This document shows positions 35,904-44,752 of a stretch of DNA of 64,000 nt, piece by piece (position 1 is the stretch's first letter; the number at the start of each line of letters is the position of its first letter). The position numbers and the translations under genes are program-made. Origin of the DNA: Streptomyces sp. GQFP (lineage in GTDB: Bacteria > Actinomycetota > Actinomycetes > Streptomycetales > Streptomycetaceae); NCBI RefSeq assembly GCF_021545335.1, contig NZ_CP089312.1, forward strand, positions 2,480,001 through 2,544,000. Direction: 5' to 3'. Below the pieces are notes generated by a model. That model worked only from the letters and a program-made list of their open reading frames with translations, was not told the DNA's origin and did not search any database.

Positions 35904-37322
35904 TCAGCCCATCTCCTCCAGCGTCTTGCCCTTCGTCTCCTTGACGAAGCGGAGCACGAACGGGATCGAGAGCGCCGCGAAGATCGTGTAGATCACGTAG
36001 GTCGCGGAGAGGTTCCAGTCGGCCAGCGACGGGAAGCTCGCGGTGATGGCCCAGTTGGCGATCCACTGTGCGGCGGCGGCCACGCCCAGTGCGGCGGCGC
36101 GGATCTTGTTCGGGAACATCTCGCCGAGGAAGACCCAGACGACGACACCCCAGGAGAGGGCGAAGAAGAGGACGAAGATGTGGGCGGCGACCAGGGCGAT
36201 CCAGCCCTGGGTGGCGGGCAGCTTGCCGTCGACGAGGTCGAAGGAGAAGGCCCAGGCCTCCAGGGCGAGCCCGATGACCATGCCGACGGAACCGATGAGC
36301 GCGAGCGGCCGACGGCCGATCCGGTCGACGAAGATCATGGCGATGACGGTGCCGACGATGTTGATGATCGACGTGGTGAAGGAGTAGAAGAACGACTCCG
36401 TCGGGTCGACGCCGACCGACTGCCACAGCGTCGAGGAGTAGTAGAACGCCACGTTGATACCGACGAACTGCTGGAACACCGAGAGCCCGATGCCGATCCA
36501 GACGATCGGCTTGAAGAAGAAGGTGCCGCCGAGCAGGTCCCGGAAGGTCGACTTGTGCTCGCTCCTCATGGCGTGCTCGATCTCGGCGACCCGGGCGTCC
36601 ATGTCGATGCCGTCGCCCTCGACCTCGCGCAGCACCTCACGGGCGCGCTCGTCACGGCCGACGGAGATCAGAAAGCGCGGCGACTCGGGGATCGCGAAGG
36701 ACAGCAGCCCGTACAGCACCGCTGGTACGACCATCACACCGAGCATGACCTGCCAGGCCTCGACGCCCAGCAGCGTGCCGCGCTGGTCACCGCCGGCCGC
36801 GTTCAGGATGCCCCAGTTGACCAGCTGCGAGATGGCGATGCCGACGACGATCGCGGCCTGCTGGAAGGAGCCGAGCCGTCCCCGGTACGCGGCCGGGGCG
36901 ACCTCGGCGATGTAGGCGGGGCCGATGACGGAGGCCATGCCGATGGCGAAGCCGCCGATGATCCGCCAGAAGGCGAGGTCGTACAGGGAGAAGGGCAGCG
37001 CGGAGCCGACGGCACTGATCGTGAACAGCACGGCGGAGATCTGCATGCAGCGGATACGGCCGATGCGGTCGGCCATGCGTCCGGCGGTCGCGGCACCGAT
37101 GGCACAGCCGATCAGCGCGATGGCGATGACCTGCGCCAGAGCGGCGGAGCCGATGTCGTAGCGGTCCCGGATGGCCTCGACGGCGCCGTTGATCACGGCA
37201 CTGTCGTAGCCGAAGAGGAAACCGCCCATCGCGGCCGCCGCCGCGATGAAGATGACGTGTCCGAGATGCTCGGGGTGAGCCGTCCCGGCTCCTGACTTGA
37301 GTGCCTGCTCAGTGCTGGTCAC
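35904..37322 (-). CDS. glcP: Glucose permease GlcP (major facilitator family)
   Basis: This 472-residue sugar symporter with twelve membrane segments is the main glucose uptake system known from S. coelicolor, whose protein has the same length. Visible motifs are GFLFGYDSAVINGAV in segment 1, RMADRIGRIRC after segment 2, IPESPRFL in the central loop and VDRIGRRPLALIG. I chose the GTG at 37322 (TSTEQALKSG); an ATG two codons upstream is possible. Direct repeats lie upstream. Confidence 0.93.
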   Translation of the reverse strand: MTSTEQALKSGAGTAHPEHLGHVIFIAAAAAMGGFLFGYDSAVINGAVEAIRDRYDIGSAALAQVIAIALIGCAIGAATAGRMADRIGRIRCMQISAVLFTISAVGSALPFSLYDLAFWRIIGGFAIGMASVIGPAYIAEVAPAAYRGRLGSFQQAAIVVGIAISQLVNWGILNAAGGDQRGTLLGVEAWQVMLGVMVVPAVLYGLLSFAIPESPRFLISVGRDERAREVLREVEGDGIDMDARVAEIEHAMRSEHKSTFRDLLGGTFFFKPIVWIGIGLSVFQQFVGINVAFYYSSTLWQSVGVDPTESFFYSFTTSIINIVGTVIAMIFVDRIGRRPLALIGSVGMVIGLALEAWAFSFDLVDGKLPATQGWIALVAAHIFVLFFALSWGVVVWVFLGEMFPNKIRAAALGVAAAAQWIANWAITASFPSLADWNLSATYVIYTIFAALSIPFVLRFVKETKGKTLEEMG

Positions 37323-37380
37323 GTACAACTCCCAGGTAGGTGGTACCTGAAGGTAAAAACAACGTTGCCGAGACTATTCC

Positions 37381-37457
37381 TTCAAGTTTCGAAGTCAAGA
37401 GGGCGAAGGGTGTGAGATAAGAGGCAGCCTTAGCCGGAATGTGTTCAAGTCTCGAAG
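37381..37457 (-). promoter_or_regulatory. Direct-repeat operator candidates upstream of glcP
   Basis: TTCAAGTTTCGAAG (37381-37394) and TTCAAGTCTCGAAG (37444-37457) differ by one base and are 63 bases apart. Both lie in the 145-base gap between the smc stop and the glcP start. Six helical turns of spacing would suit looping by one regulator. glcP is glucose-induced in S. coelicolor, but the regulator for these sites is unknown. Confidence 0.45.
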
Positions 37458-37467
37458 CATTGAAGGG

Positions 37468-40400
37468 CTAGCGGAGCCGCTGTGAAATCACCTTCGACAC
37501 GCCGTCGCCCTGCATGGAGACGCCGTACAGCGCGTCGGCGACCTCCATCGTCCGCTTCTGGTGCGTGATCACGATGAGCTGCGAGGCCTCCTGCAGCTCC
37601 TGCATGATGCGGATGAGCCGCTGGAGGTTGGTGTCGTCGAGGGCCGCCTCGACTTCGTCCATGACGTAGAAGGGGCTCGGCCGAGCCTTGAAGATCGACA
37701 CCAGCAACGCTACGGCGGTGAGTGAGCGCTCGCCACCGGAGAGCAACGAGAGCCGCTTGACCTTCTTGCCCGGCGGCCGGGCCTCCACATCCACACCGGT
37801 GGTGAGCATGTTGTCGGGGTCGGTCAGGATCAACCGCCCCTCACCGCCCGGGAACAGCCGACTGAACACACCCTCGAACTGCACGGCCGTGTCCCGGTAT
37901 GCCTCGGTGAAAACCTGCTCGACGCGCTCGTCGACCTCCTTCACTACTTGAAGCAGATCGGCACGAGTCTTCTTGAGGTCCTCAAGCTGCTCACTCAGGA
38001 ACTTGTGGCGTTCCTCCAGCGCCGCGAACTCCTCCAGGGCGAGCGGATTGACCTTGCCGAGCTGCTGGTAGGCCCGCTCGGCCGCCTTGAGGCGCTTCTC
38101 CTGCTCGGCCCGGTGGAACTGCTTCGGCTGGTTGCGCGGGTGCTCCGGGTCCTCAGGCAGCTCCTCGCCCTCGGCGGGGGGCGAGGGCGGCACCAGCTGA
38201 TGCGGACCGTACTCGTCGACGAGCCCCTCCGGTTCCACACCGAGTTCCTCCAGCGCCTTGGTCTCCAGCTGCTCGATCCGCAGCCGCTTCTCGGCGCCGA
38301 GTACCTCACCGCGGTGCACTGAATCCGTCAACTTGTCGAGTTCCGCCTTGAGATCACGCCCCTGGGCACGAGCGGCGCCCCGTTCCTGTTCCCGGCGCGC
38401 CTTGGCGGCATCGGCGGCGACCCGCTCGGCCTCGGCCCGCCCGAGCGACACCTCGACGTGCGCGAGCAGTTGCCGGGCCCCGGAGGCGACGGCTTCGGCG
38501 ACGGCCGCCTCGTGTCTGAGCCGAGCCCGCCGCTGCTCGGCACGCGCGCGTGCCTCGCGTTCGGCACGGGCGGCCCGGTCGAGCGAGTCGGCCCGTCCGG
38601 CCAGCCCCTTGACCCGCTCCTCGTGCGTACGGACCTGGAGCCGGGCTTCCATCTCGGTCTGCCGCGCGTTGGCACCATCGGCGGCGAGCCGATCCCGTAC
38701 GCCGGTGTCGGGCTCCTCCTCGACGGGCATCTCCTCGACGACAGCCAGCCGTTCCGCGAGTTCCTCGGCATCCTGTACGGCCCTGTCGAGCGCCTCCTGC
38801 GCCCGCGCCGCAGCCGCGGTGGACCTCTCGGCCTCTCCGGCGGCGCCCCTGGCCTGCCCGGCGAGCCGCCCGAGCTGCTGGGCGACGGCCGACTTCTCCC
38901 GGTCGGCGGCCCTGCGCCGCTCCCCGATCTCCTCGACGAACGCGGCACACTCCTTGCGCCGCTCCACGGCGAGCTGCTGCGCCCCGGCCAACTCCTCGCA
39001 CCGCACGGCCAGTTCATCGAGCTGCCCGGCGGCCTCATCGACGGAGGCCTGCACCTCCAGCAGACTCGGCGCCCCGGCGGACCCACCGTGCGCGAAGTGG
39101 GCGCCCAGCAGATCCCCTTCGGCGGTCACGGCGGTCAACTCCGGCCGCGCGTAGACCAGTTCCTCGGCGTCTTCGAGCGTCTCCACAACGACGATCCCAC
39201 GCAGCAACCGCCGTACGGCGGGCATGAGTTCGAGGGGGCCTCGGACGAGATCGGCGGCAAGGAGAGGCACTGTGCGCCCGCTGCTCCGGGCCGCGTCACG
39301 ATCACCGGAGGCGGTTCCACTGCCCGGAGCGGCGCCCGTACCCGACCGGCCCTCGGCGTCGGCCTCCTGTCCGGCACGGATTCCGGCGTCCTCGACCGAA
39401 CCGCCGACACCGGCACCGCGTACACCCCCGAAAGCCGAGCCGTCCTGCGCGGGGACCACCGCGTGCTGTCGCGCACCAAGGCCACCGCCGGACTCGTCGC
39501 CCGCAGGGCCGAGCCGGGCACCCGACTGCCCTCCGTCGGTATCCGCGACGCCCGCCAAGTCACTTGGCCCTGCACCCTGCTCCCCCGCCACGCGCGGTGC
39601 CGCCTCCGGCAAACCGCCCGCAGAACCCGAGCCACTCCCCGACCCCCCACCGACATCCCCAGAAGCCACCGAACCACCCGCAGCACTCACCGAGCCACGG
39701 ACACCCGCCCCCGACGCACCACCCGCAGAACCCGAGCCACTCCCCGACCCCCCACCGGCACCCCCAGAAGCCACCGAACCACCCGCAGCACTCACCGAGC
39801 CACGGACACCCGCCCCCGACGCACCACCCGCAGAACCCGAGCCACTCCCCGACCCCCCACCGACATCCCCAGAAGCCACCGAACCACCCGCACCCACACC
39901 ACCCGCAGCACTCACCGAGCCACGGACACCCGCCCCCGACGCACCGCCCCCAGAACCCGAGCCGCCACCCAGCCCCTCACCAGCCCCCGGACCGCCCCCC
40001 GCAGCACCCACCGAGCCAAGCGCACCCGGACCCGACTCCCCTGCCGAACCCCTGGACCGCCGCAGCCCATCGCCCTCCAGCTCGGGCGCCCCCGCAAGCA
40101 GCAGCGAAGCGCGCCCCCCGTCCTGCTTGCGCAGGAGGCGGATCGCGGCTGCTGCCGCGGCCGGGGTCGACACCGCGATGGCGTCCGCCGCCGCACCGAA
40201 GGCGGCGGCCACGGCGACCTCGTGGCCCGGGGTGACCGTCAGGAGTTCGGCCGCCGGGCCGAGCAGGCCCGTGAGGCGGTCCTGGGCGGCCAGGAGCGCG
40301 CCCGTGCCGTCCTTGCGGCGCAGGCCGAGGGCGAGGGCCTCGTGGCGGGCCTGGGTGGCGGCGCGCCGGCGTTCCGCTGCCGTGGCCGCCTCGCGGGCCG

Positions 40401-41805
40401 CCGAGAGGGCCGCTTCCGCGTCGGTCAGGGCCGCCTTCGCCGTGGTGTGCTGTTCCGCCAGGTCCGCGTCACCGGCGTCGAGGCCGTCGACCTCGGCCTT
40501 CAGGATCTCGTACTCCTCCTGGGCCGCGACCGCACGTGCCTGGGCCTCGTCGCGCGCGGCGGCGAGACGGTCGATCTCGGCCTGGGCGCTGGCCGCACGT
40601 GAACGGGCGGCGTTGACCTGGCCGTTCAGCCGGGCCAGGCCCTCGCGGCGGTCGGCGATCGCGCGGGCCACGTCCTTCAGGCGCCGTTCCTCGACCGCGA
40701 GTTCGCGTTCCAGTTCGGCGCGGTGCGCGACCGTGTCCTCCAGCGCGTGTTCGGCGGCCTCCAGGGCCGCTTCCAGCTCGGCCTCCTGCTCCCGGATGCG
40801 CGCGGCCTCGCGCTCCATGTCCTCGGGCTCACGGCCACGCCGTTCCTCGTCGGGGGCGGAGGTGGCGCTCTTCACGCGCGCGTCGGCCAGCGAGACGGTG
40901 CCGCGTACGCGTTCGGCGAGCTGGGACAGCTCGTACCAGGTCTGCTGTGCGCGCTGGAGGCGCGGGGTGAGCTGCCGTACCTCGTCCTCCAGCAGCGCCT
41001 CGCGCTGGAGCGCCTTCTTCAGCTCGGCCTCCGCCGCATCCTTGCGCTCCTTGAGCGCGGCCTCGTCCGCGACCTCCGTCCGGAGCGCCGCCCGCAGCCG
41101 TACGAGGTCGTCGGCGAGGAGCCGGAGCCGGGAGTCGCGCAGGTCCGCCTGGATGACCGCGGCCCGGCGCGCGACCGCCGCCTGCCGCCCGAGCGGCTTC
41201 AGCTGGCGCCGCAGTTCGTCGGTGAGGTCCTGGACACGGGCGAGGTTCGCCTGCATCGCGTCCAGCTTGCGCAGCGCCTTCTCCTTGCGCTTGCGGTGCT
41301 TCAGTACGCCCGCCGCCTCCTCGATGAAGGCGCGGCGGCCCATCGGATCGGCGTGCAGTACGGAGTCCAGCTGGCCCTGGCCGACGATGACGTGCATCTC
41401 GCGGCCGATGCCGGAGTCGGACAGCAGTTCCTGGATGTCGAGGAGCCGGCAGGTGTCGCCGTTGATCTGGTACTCGCTGCCGCCGTTGCGGAACATGATC
41501 CGCGTGATGGTGACCTCGGCGTACTCGATGGGCAGCGCGCCGTCGGAGTTGTCGATGGTGAGGGACACCTCGGCGCGGCCGAGCGGCGGGCGCCCGGTGG
41601 TGCCGGCGAAGATGACGTCCTCCATCTTGCCGCCGCGCAGCGACTTGGCGCCCTGTTCGCCCATGACCCAGCTGAGCGCGTCCACGACGTTGGACTTGCC
41701 AGAACCGTTGGGTCCCACGACACACGTGATGCCCGGCTCGAACCGGAGCGTGGTCGCCGAGGCGAACGACTTGAACCCTCGGAGGGTCAGGGCCTTGAGG
41801 TGCAC
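37468..41805 (-). CDS. smc: Chromosome segregation protein Smc with a large hinge insertion
   Basis: Smc compacts and aligns sister chromosomes with ScpA/ScpB, notably during Streptomyces sporulation. The protein has 1445 residues, against roughly 1150-1200 usual. Walker A GPNGSGKSNVVDAL is near residue 33, signature LSGGERSLTAVALL and Walker B FYVMDEVEAALDD are near the end, and long coiled coils lie between. The hinge is interrupted at about residues 578-844 by Gly/Ser/Ala-rich sequence with tandem repeats. The frame stays open throughout, and hinge sequence resumes at VPLLAADLVRGPLELMPAV. Confidence 0.95.
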   Translation of the reverse strand: MHLKALTLRGFKSFASATTLRFEPGITCVVGPNGSGKSNVVDALSWVMGEQGAKSLRGGKMEDVIFAGTTGRPPLGRAEVSLTIDNSDGALPIEYAEVTITRIMFRNGGSEYQINGDTCRLLDIQELLSDSGIGREMHVIVGQGQLDSVLHADPMGRRAFIEEAAGVLKHRKRKEKALRKLDAMQANLARVQDLTDELRRQLKPLGRQAAVARRAAVIQADLRDSRLRLLADDLVRLRAALRTEVADEAALKERKDAAEAELKKALQREALLEDEVRQLTPRLQRAQQTWYELSQLAERVRGTVSLADARVKSATSAPDEERRGREPEDMEREAARIREQEAELEAALEAAEHALEDTVAHRAELERELAVEERRLKDVARAIADRREGLARLNGQVNAARSRAASAQAEIDRLAAARDEAQARAVAAQEEYEILKAEVDGLDAGDADLAEQHTTAKAALTDAEAALSAAREAATAAERRRAATQARHEALALGLRRKDGTGALLAAQDRLTGLLGPAAELLTVTPGHEVAVAAAFGAAADAIAVSTPAAAAAAIRLLRKQDGGRASLLLAGAPELEGDGLRRSRGSAGESGPGALGSVGAAGGGPGAGEGLGGGSGSGGGASGAGVRGSVSAAGGVGAGGSVASGDVGGGSGSGSGSAGGASGAGVRGSVSAAGGSVASGGAGGGSGSGSGSAGGASGAGVRGSVSAAGGSVASGDVGGGSGSGSGSAGGLPEAAPRVAGEQGAGPSDLAGVADTDGGQSGARLGPAGDESGGGLGARQHAVVPAQDGSAFGGVRGAGVGGSVEDAGIRAGQEADAEGRSGTGAAPGSGTASGDRDAARSSGRTVPLLAADLVRGPLELMPAVRRLLRGIVVVETLEDAEELVYARPELTAVTAEGDLLGAHFAHGGSAGAPSLLEVQASVDEAAGQLDELAVRCEELAGAQQLAVERRKECAAFVEEIGERRRAADREKSAVAQQLGRLAGQARGAAGEAERSTAAAARAQEALDRAVQDAEELAERLAVVEEMPVEEEPDTGVRDRLAADGANARQTEMEARLQVRTHEERVKGLAGRADSLDRAARAEREARARAEQRRARLRHEAAVAEAVASGARQLLAHVEVSLGRAEAERVAADAAKARREQERGAARAQGRDLKAELDKLTDSVHRGEVLGAEKRLRIEQLETKALEELGVEPEGLVDEYGPHQLVPPSPPAEGEELPEDPEHPRNQPKQFHRAEQEKRLKAAERAYQQLGKVNPLALEEFAALEERHKFLSEQLEDLKKTRADLLQVVKEVDERVEQVFTEAYRDTAVQFEGVFSRLFPGGEGRLILTDPDNMLTTGVDVEARPPGKKVKRLSLLSGGERSLTAVALLVSIFKARPSPFYVMDEVEAALDDTNLQRLIRIMQELQEASQLIVITHQKRTMEVADALYGVSMQGDGVSKVISQRLR
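39617..39960 (-). repeat. 105-bp tandem repeats inside smc
   Basis: Units begin at 39617, 39722 and 39827 (period 105, 35 codons), then at 39947 after a 15-base insertion. Each encodes a Gly/Ser unit such as GGASGAGVRGSVSAAGG. The repeats are nearly identical at DNA level, so they are recent and prone to copy-number change. Confidence 0.92.
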
Positions 41806-41979
41806 GCCGCTGGACTCTACCTTCCGCCGTTATGTCACACAGTGAACCCCCGGATACCCCGCGGTTTCACGGATGAACGTGCAGGGCACACCAGACGTTA
41901 AAGAGAGTGCAAGCGCTTGAGGAAGCACAGCGGCACCCACAGAAGCCCCCAGGCACCCAAGCACCCGGGGGAAATAAAG

Positions 41980-42001
41980 AAGGGACGCCGAAGCGTCCCT
42001 T
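41980..42001 (-). terminator. Terminator hairpin after the small coiled-coil gene
   Basis: A perfect 9-bp stem (AAGGGACGC at 41980-41988, GCGTCCCTT at 41993-42001) with a CGAA loop lies 87 bases after that gene and upstream of smc. Confidence 0.75.
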
Positions 42002-42087
42002 GCAATACTCTGGCCAAAATCTGAACTCTGACGACTTAGCGGTTGATACGGGCAGCCAACCACTGCGTGTCGTGACTGATGCAGTGA

Positions 42088-42291
42088 TCAGGTGAGCGCG
42101 GGCTCCGCCTGGCGTGCGTCGATGCTCTCGAGAAGCGAGTCGTGAGAAGCGGCAGCCGTCAGCTCGTCGTTCTCCGCCTGGATGCGTCCGAGTTCGGATT
42201 CCAGGTCCTGTACGCGCTGCTGGAGCCGTCGCATCTCGGCGAGGAGTCGCGGGTCAGAGCCGCCGACGTAACCGAGAAGCGCCTTTGCCAT
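42088..42291 (-). CDS. Small conserved coiled-coil protein
   Basis: This 67-residue protein begins MAKALLGYVGGSDPRLLAEM and continues with a leucine-heptad coiled coil (RRLQQRVQDLESELGRIQAE, about residues 21-40). A strong GGAGGACC precedes the ATG at 42291. Similar small proteins occur in other Streptomyces, but I know of no function. It has its own terminator. Confidence 0.8.
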   Translation of the reverse strand: MAKALLGYVGGSDPRLLAEMRRLQQRVQDLESELGRIQAENDELTAAASHDSLLESIDARQAEPALT

Positions 42292-42671
42292 GATTGATGG
42301 TCCTCCACACTGAGTGACCGACCGAAGCGGTGTGGGTCGTGAGGGAATCGCACCCGCGATGCTTGGCACTCTGGAGTTCTTGCTGCCGTTCTTACATGCC
42401 AAACAGCTAAGGTGCGCGGGGCTTTCAGCGTCTCACCAAAAAGTTTGACGGTCAACACGATCACGCCCTGCATTGGCGGGCGGCACCGTGGCGCACGGCC
42501 CCTGTGGGGCGGCGCTGCGACTCCGGCGGGGCCCGCGGGCGTGACGACAAGCGTTTTCTGCGGAGCCTGCCACGACCTGCGCTTCTTGGCAACCACCAGG
42601 CCGTTTCTGCTGTGGACAGGTGCGCGTGGCATGTCCACGGGCCGTCGCCTGGGCCCCTTTACAGAACCCCC
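42292..42671. other. Intergenic region, no gene seen
   Basis: This 380-base gap lies between acyP and the small coiled-coil gene, both on the minus strand. It should hold the promoter and leader of the coiled-coil gene. Short GC-rich inverted segments near 42490-42530 do not form a convincing terminator. A tRNA-like stretch at about 42325-42415 does not fold. Confidence 0.45.
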
Positions 42672-42953
42672 TCAGCGGATGGCGAAGCCGTCGTAGATCC
42701 GGCGAGGTGTGTCCCAGATCTCGGTGACCCCGTCCACGCGGCCGGGCGTGTCGCTCCCCCGCAGCCAGTCGAGCAGTCCTTCACAGCCCGGACGCGGCCC
42801 TTCCGCGACCACTTGCACACGTCCGTCGTCCAAATTGAGAGCAAAACCACTCAGGCCGCCGATCTCCAGGGCCTTCGCCCGCGTGAACCAGCGGAAACCC
42901 ACACCCTGGACGCGTCCGCGCACCCAGGCGACCAGCCGTACATCCTCGTTCAT
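42672..42953 (-). CDS. acyP: Acylphosphatase
   Basis: The 93-residue protein hydrolyses acyl phosphates. The phosphate loop [13 protein letters not shown] carries the catalytic Arg (about residue 19), and the catalytic Asn lies in [15 protein letters not shown]. The length matches the family. It is divergent from the CAP-domain gene, with a perfect palindrome between. Confidence 0.94.
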   Translation of the reverse strand: MNEDVRLVAWVRGRVQGVGFRWFTRAKALEIGGLSGFALNLDDGRVQVVAEGPRPGCEGLLDWLRGSDTPGRVDGVTEIWDTPRRIYDGFAIR

Positions 42954-43041
42954 GGGTGCACGCTAACGGGCCAATGTCTCTCTCAGCACTTCCTCCCCTT
43001 GCGCCATGGGGTACCGTCCCCACCCAACGAATCTCATATGA

Positions 43042-43063
43042 AACTCACTCGATCGAGTGAGTT
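43042..43063. promoter_or_regulatory. Perfect 22-bp palindrome upstream of the CAP gene
   Basis: AACTCACTCGA at 43042-43052 is followed at once by its exact reverse complement to 43063. It lies 32 bases before the CAP gene ATG and 88 bases from the acyP start. With no loop it looks like an operator for a symmetric dimer rather than a terminator. Confidence 0.6.
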
Positions 43064-43095
43064 ACCCGGACCGCAAGGACGAGGAAGGCCAAAAC

Positions 43096-44256
43096 ATGGG
43101 ACGCCACCGACGCTCCGCCGCCGGCCGCGCCACCACGGGTCGCGCCACGGGGGTCACGGAAACATACGATTCGGGCACTGGTGGTCACGGATCCGATCAC
43201 GGACCGTACGACTCCCGGGTCCCGCCCACTCATCACATACCGCACACCGCCTACAGCACACTGTGGGAGGACGCGCCCACGACCGTGGGCATCGCCCCTT
43301 ATCTGAACCCCGAGGCACACTCCGAGGCCTACGCGAAGAGCAACGCCTACCTCTTCGCCCCGGACGACACCGGCACCCACGGGGCACTGAACGGCGACGG
43401 CTCCTTCGACGGACCGGGCGCCGGCGGTGCGCGCAGCCGCAAGAAGCGGTCGCCCAGGCCGCTCCGTACAGGCCTGCTCGGCGTCTCCGCCGCGGTCGCC
43501 CTCGGTACCGTCGCGGTCGCCACGGGCGTGCTGCCCGGCGGCGACAAGTACACGCTCGGCGGCGGCAGCAACGGCGACAAGGTGCAGGCCGCTGACTCCC
43601 CGACGAACGACGAGACCCAGCAGGGCGGCACGTCCGGCAACGCCGACACGGACCGCGACAGCGGTACGTCGACGAGCCGGGACGCCGACCGCGACACCTC
43701 GTCCCCGTCTCCGTCCCCCTCGACGTCGACCGCGTCGGCGGCCCCGACGACCGAGGCCCCACCGAAGAAGCCCTCGGCCACTCCCACCAAGGAACCGAAG
43801 GCGACTCCGACTCCGACTCCCACGCCGACGAAGTCGAAGGAGAAGCAGCAGTCCTCCGCCCCGATCACGGTGACCGCGGAGGCCGCCGCCGAGGCGGAGG
43901 TGCTCAAGCTCGTCAACGAGGAGCGGGCGAAGGTCGGCTGCAGCGCGGTGGCGGCGAACAGCGCCCTGCGGGAGCTGGCGGAGGCGCTCAGCGACGACAT
44001 GGCCGCCCGGGACTTCTTCGACCACACCGACCCCGACGGCCTCTCGCCCTGGGACCGTGCGGACAAGGCCGGCATCACCAACCTCGGCGGCGAGAACATC
44101 GCCCGGGGCCAGGCCGACGCGGCCGCGGTGATGGAGGCCTGGATGAACAGCCCCGGCCACAAGGCGAACATCCTGAATTGCGACTTCAAGACGCTGGGGG
44201 TGGGTGTCCACTTGGGCTCGGGCGGCCCTTGGTGGACGCAGGACTTCGGCTACTGA
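43096..44256 (+). CDS. CAP/SCP-domain secreted or membrane-anchored protein
   Basis: The 386-residue protein has a cytosolic Arg/Gly-rich N-terminus, one membrane segment at about residues 129-150 (GLLGVSAAVALGTVAVATGV) and a Ser/Thr/Pro/Asp-rich linker to about 260. A C-terminal CAP domain follows (EVLKLVNEERAKVGC, then SDDMAARDFFDHTDPDG, GGENIARGQ and WMNSPGHKANIL). Such proteins act outside the cell, but bacterial functions are mostly unknown. The ATG at 43096 has AGGAAGG upstream. Confidence 0.88.
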   Translation: MGRHRRSAAGRATTGRATGVTETYDSGTGGHGSDHGPYDSRVPPTHHIPHTAYSTLWEDAPTTVGIAPYLNPEAHSEAYAKSNAYLFAPDDTGTHGALNGDGSFDGPGAGGARSRKKRSPRPLRTGLLGVSAAVALGTVAVATGVLPGGDKYTLGGGSNGDKVQAADSPTNDETQQGGTSGNADTDRDSGTSTSRDADRDTSSPSPSPSTSTASAAPTTEAPPKKPSATPTKEPKATPTPTPTPTKSKEKQQSSAPITVTAEAAAEAEVLKLVNEERAKVGCSAVAANSALRELAEALSDDMAARDFFDHTDPDGLSPWDRADKAGITNLGGENIARGQADAAAVMEAWMNSPGHKANILNCDFKTLGVGVHLGSGGPWWTQDFGY

Positions 44257-44289
44257 CCGGCAGATCCGCCGTCGGAATCGGCTGAGCGG

Positions 44290-44330
44290 CCTGAAGGTTG
44301 CGCTAACCAACAGTTAGCGCAACCTTCAGG
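44290..44330. promoter_or_regulatory. 18-bp perfect inverted repeat upstream of the HxlR gene
   Basis: Arms 44290-44307 and 44313-44330 pair perfectly around a 5-base loop; the inner part is GCGCTAAC / GTTAGCGC. It lies 29 bases before the HxlR start and 33 bases after the CAP gene stop. It may be a terminator for the CAP gene, an autoregulatory operator, or both. Confidence 0.6.
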
Positions 44331-44359
44331 TCAGCGCTGCGTTCGCGTACGCTGGGGTC

Positions 44360-44752
44360 ATGATGAACGCCACGGAGGAGCAGAACCTCCCCTACGACGT
44401 GTTCGCCAAGGCGTGTCCGTCGCGCGGCACGCTGGAACACGTCACGGGCCGCTGGGGCGCGCTCACGCTCGGTGCCCTTCAGGAGGGCTCGCTCCGCTTC
44501 AACGAGCTGCGCCGCCGTGTCGACGGCGTGAGCGAGAAGATGCTCTCCCAGACCCTCCAGGCCCTGGAGCGCGACGGCCTGGTCCACCGCGAGGCCCAGC
44601 CGACGAACCCGCCCCGCGTGGACTACGAACTGACCCCCCTGGGCCACGAGGTCGCCGAGCGCCTGCTGTCGCTCATCCACTGCGTGGAGGGCCGCATGGA
44701 CTCCGTACTGGCGGCTCGCGAACGCTACGACACCGCGCGCGGGACCCTCTGA
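44360..44752 (+). CDS. HxlR-family transcriptional regulator
   Basis: The 130-residue winged-helix protein has the HxlR pattern: a Cys near the N-terminus ([18 protein letters not shown]), [20 protein letters not shown] as the recognition region, and [20 protein letters not shown] as the wing. The Cys may sense redox or electrophile stress. The regulated genes are not adjacent. Its 3' end overlaps the 3' end of mutM by 28 bases on the opposite strand. Confidence 0.88.
   Translation: MMNATEEQNLPYDVFAKACPSRGTLEHVTGRWGALTLGALQEGSLRFNELRRRVDGVSEKMLSQTLQALERDGLVHREAQPTNPPRVDYELTPLGHEVAERLLSLIHCVEGRMDSVLAARERYDTARGTL

Noticed and set aside
39617..39960. Possible CRISPR array or intergenic satellite
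   Set aside because: The 105-bp repeats have no unique spacers and lie within the open Smc reading frame.
39224..41845. Very long plus-strand open frame opposite smc
   Set aside because: It is the antisense of a high-GC gene and its Pro/Ser/Arg composition is that of a shadow frame. Smc motifs on the minus strand are decisive.
42325..42415. tRNA-like stretch on the minus strand upstream of the small coiled-coil gene
   Set aside because: A T-arm-like and D-arm-like pattern is present, but the acceptor ends do not pair and no anticodon stem forms, so it is not a tRNA gene.
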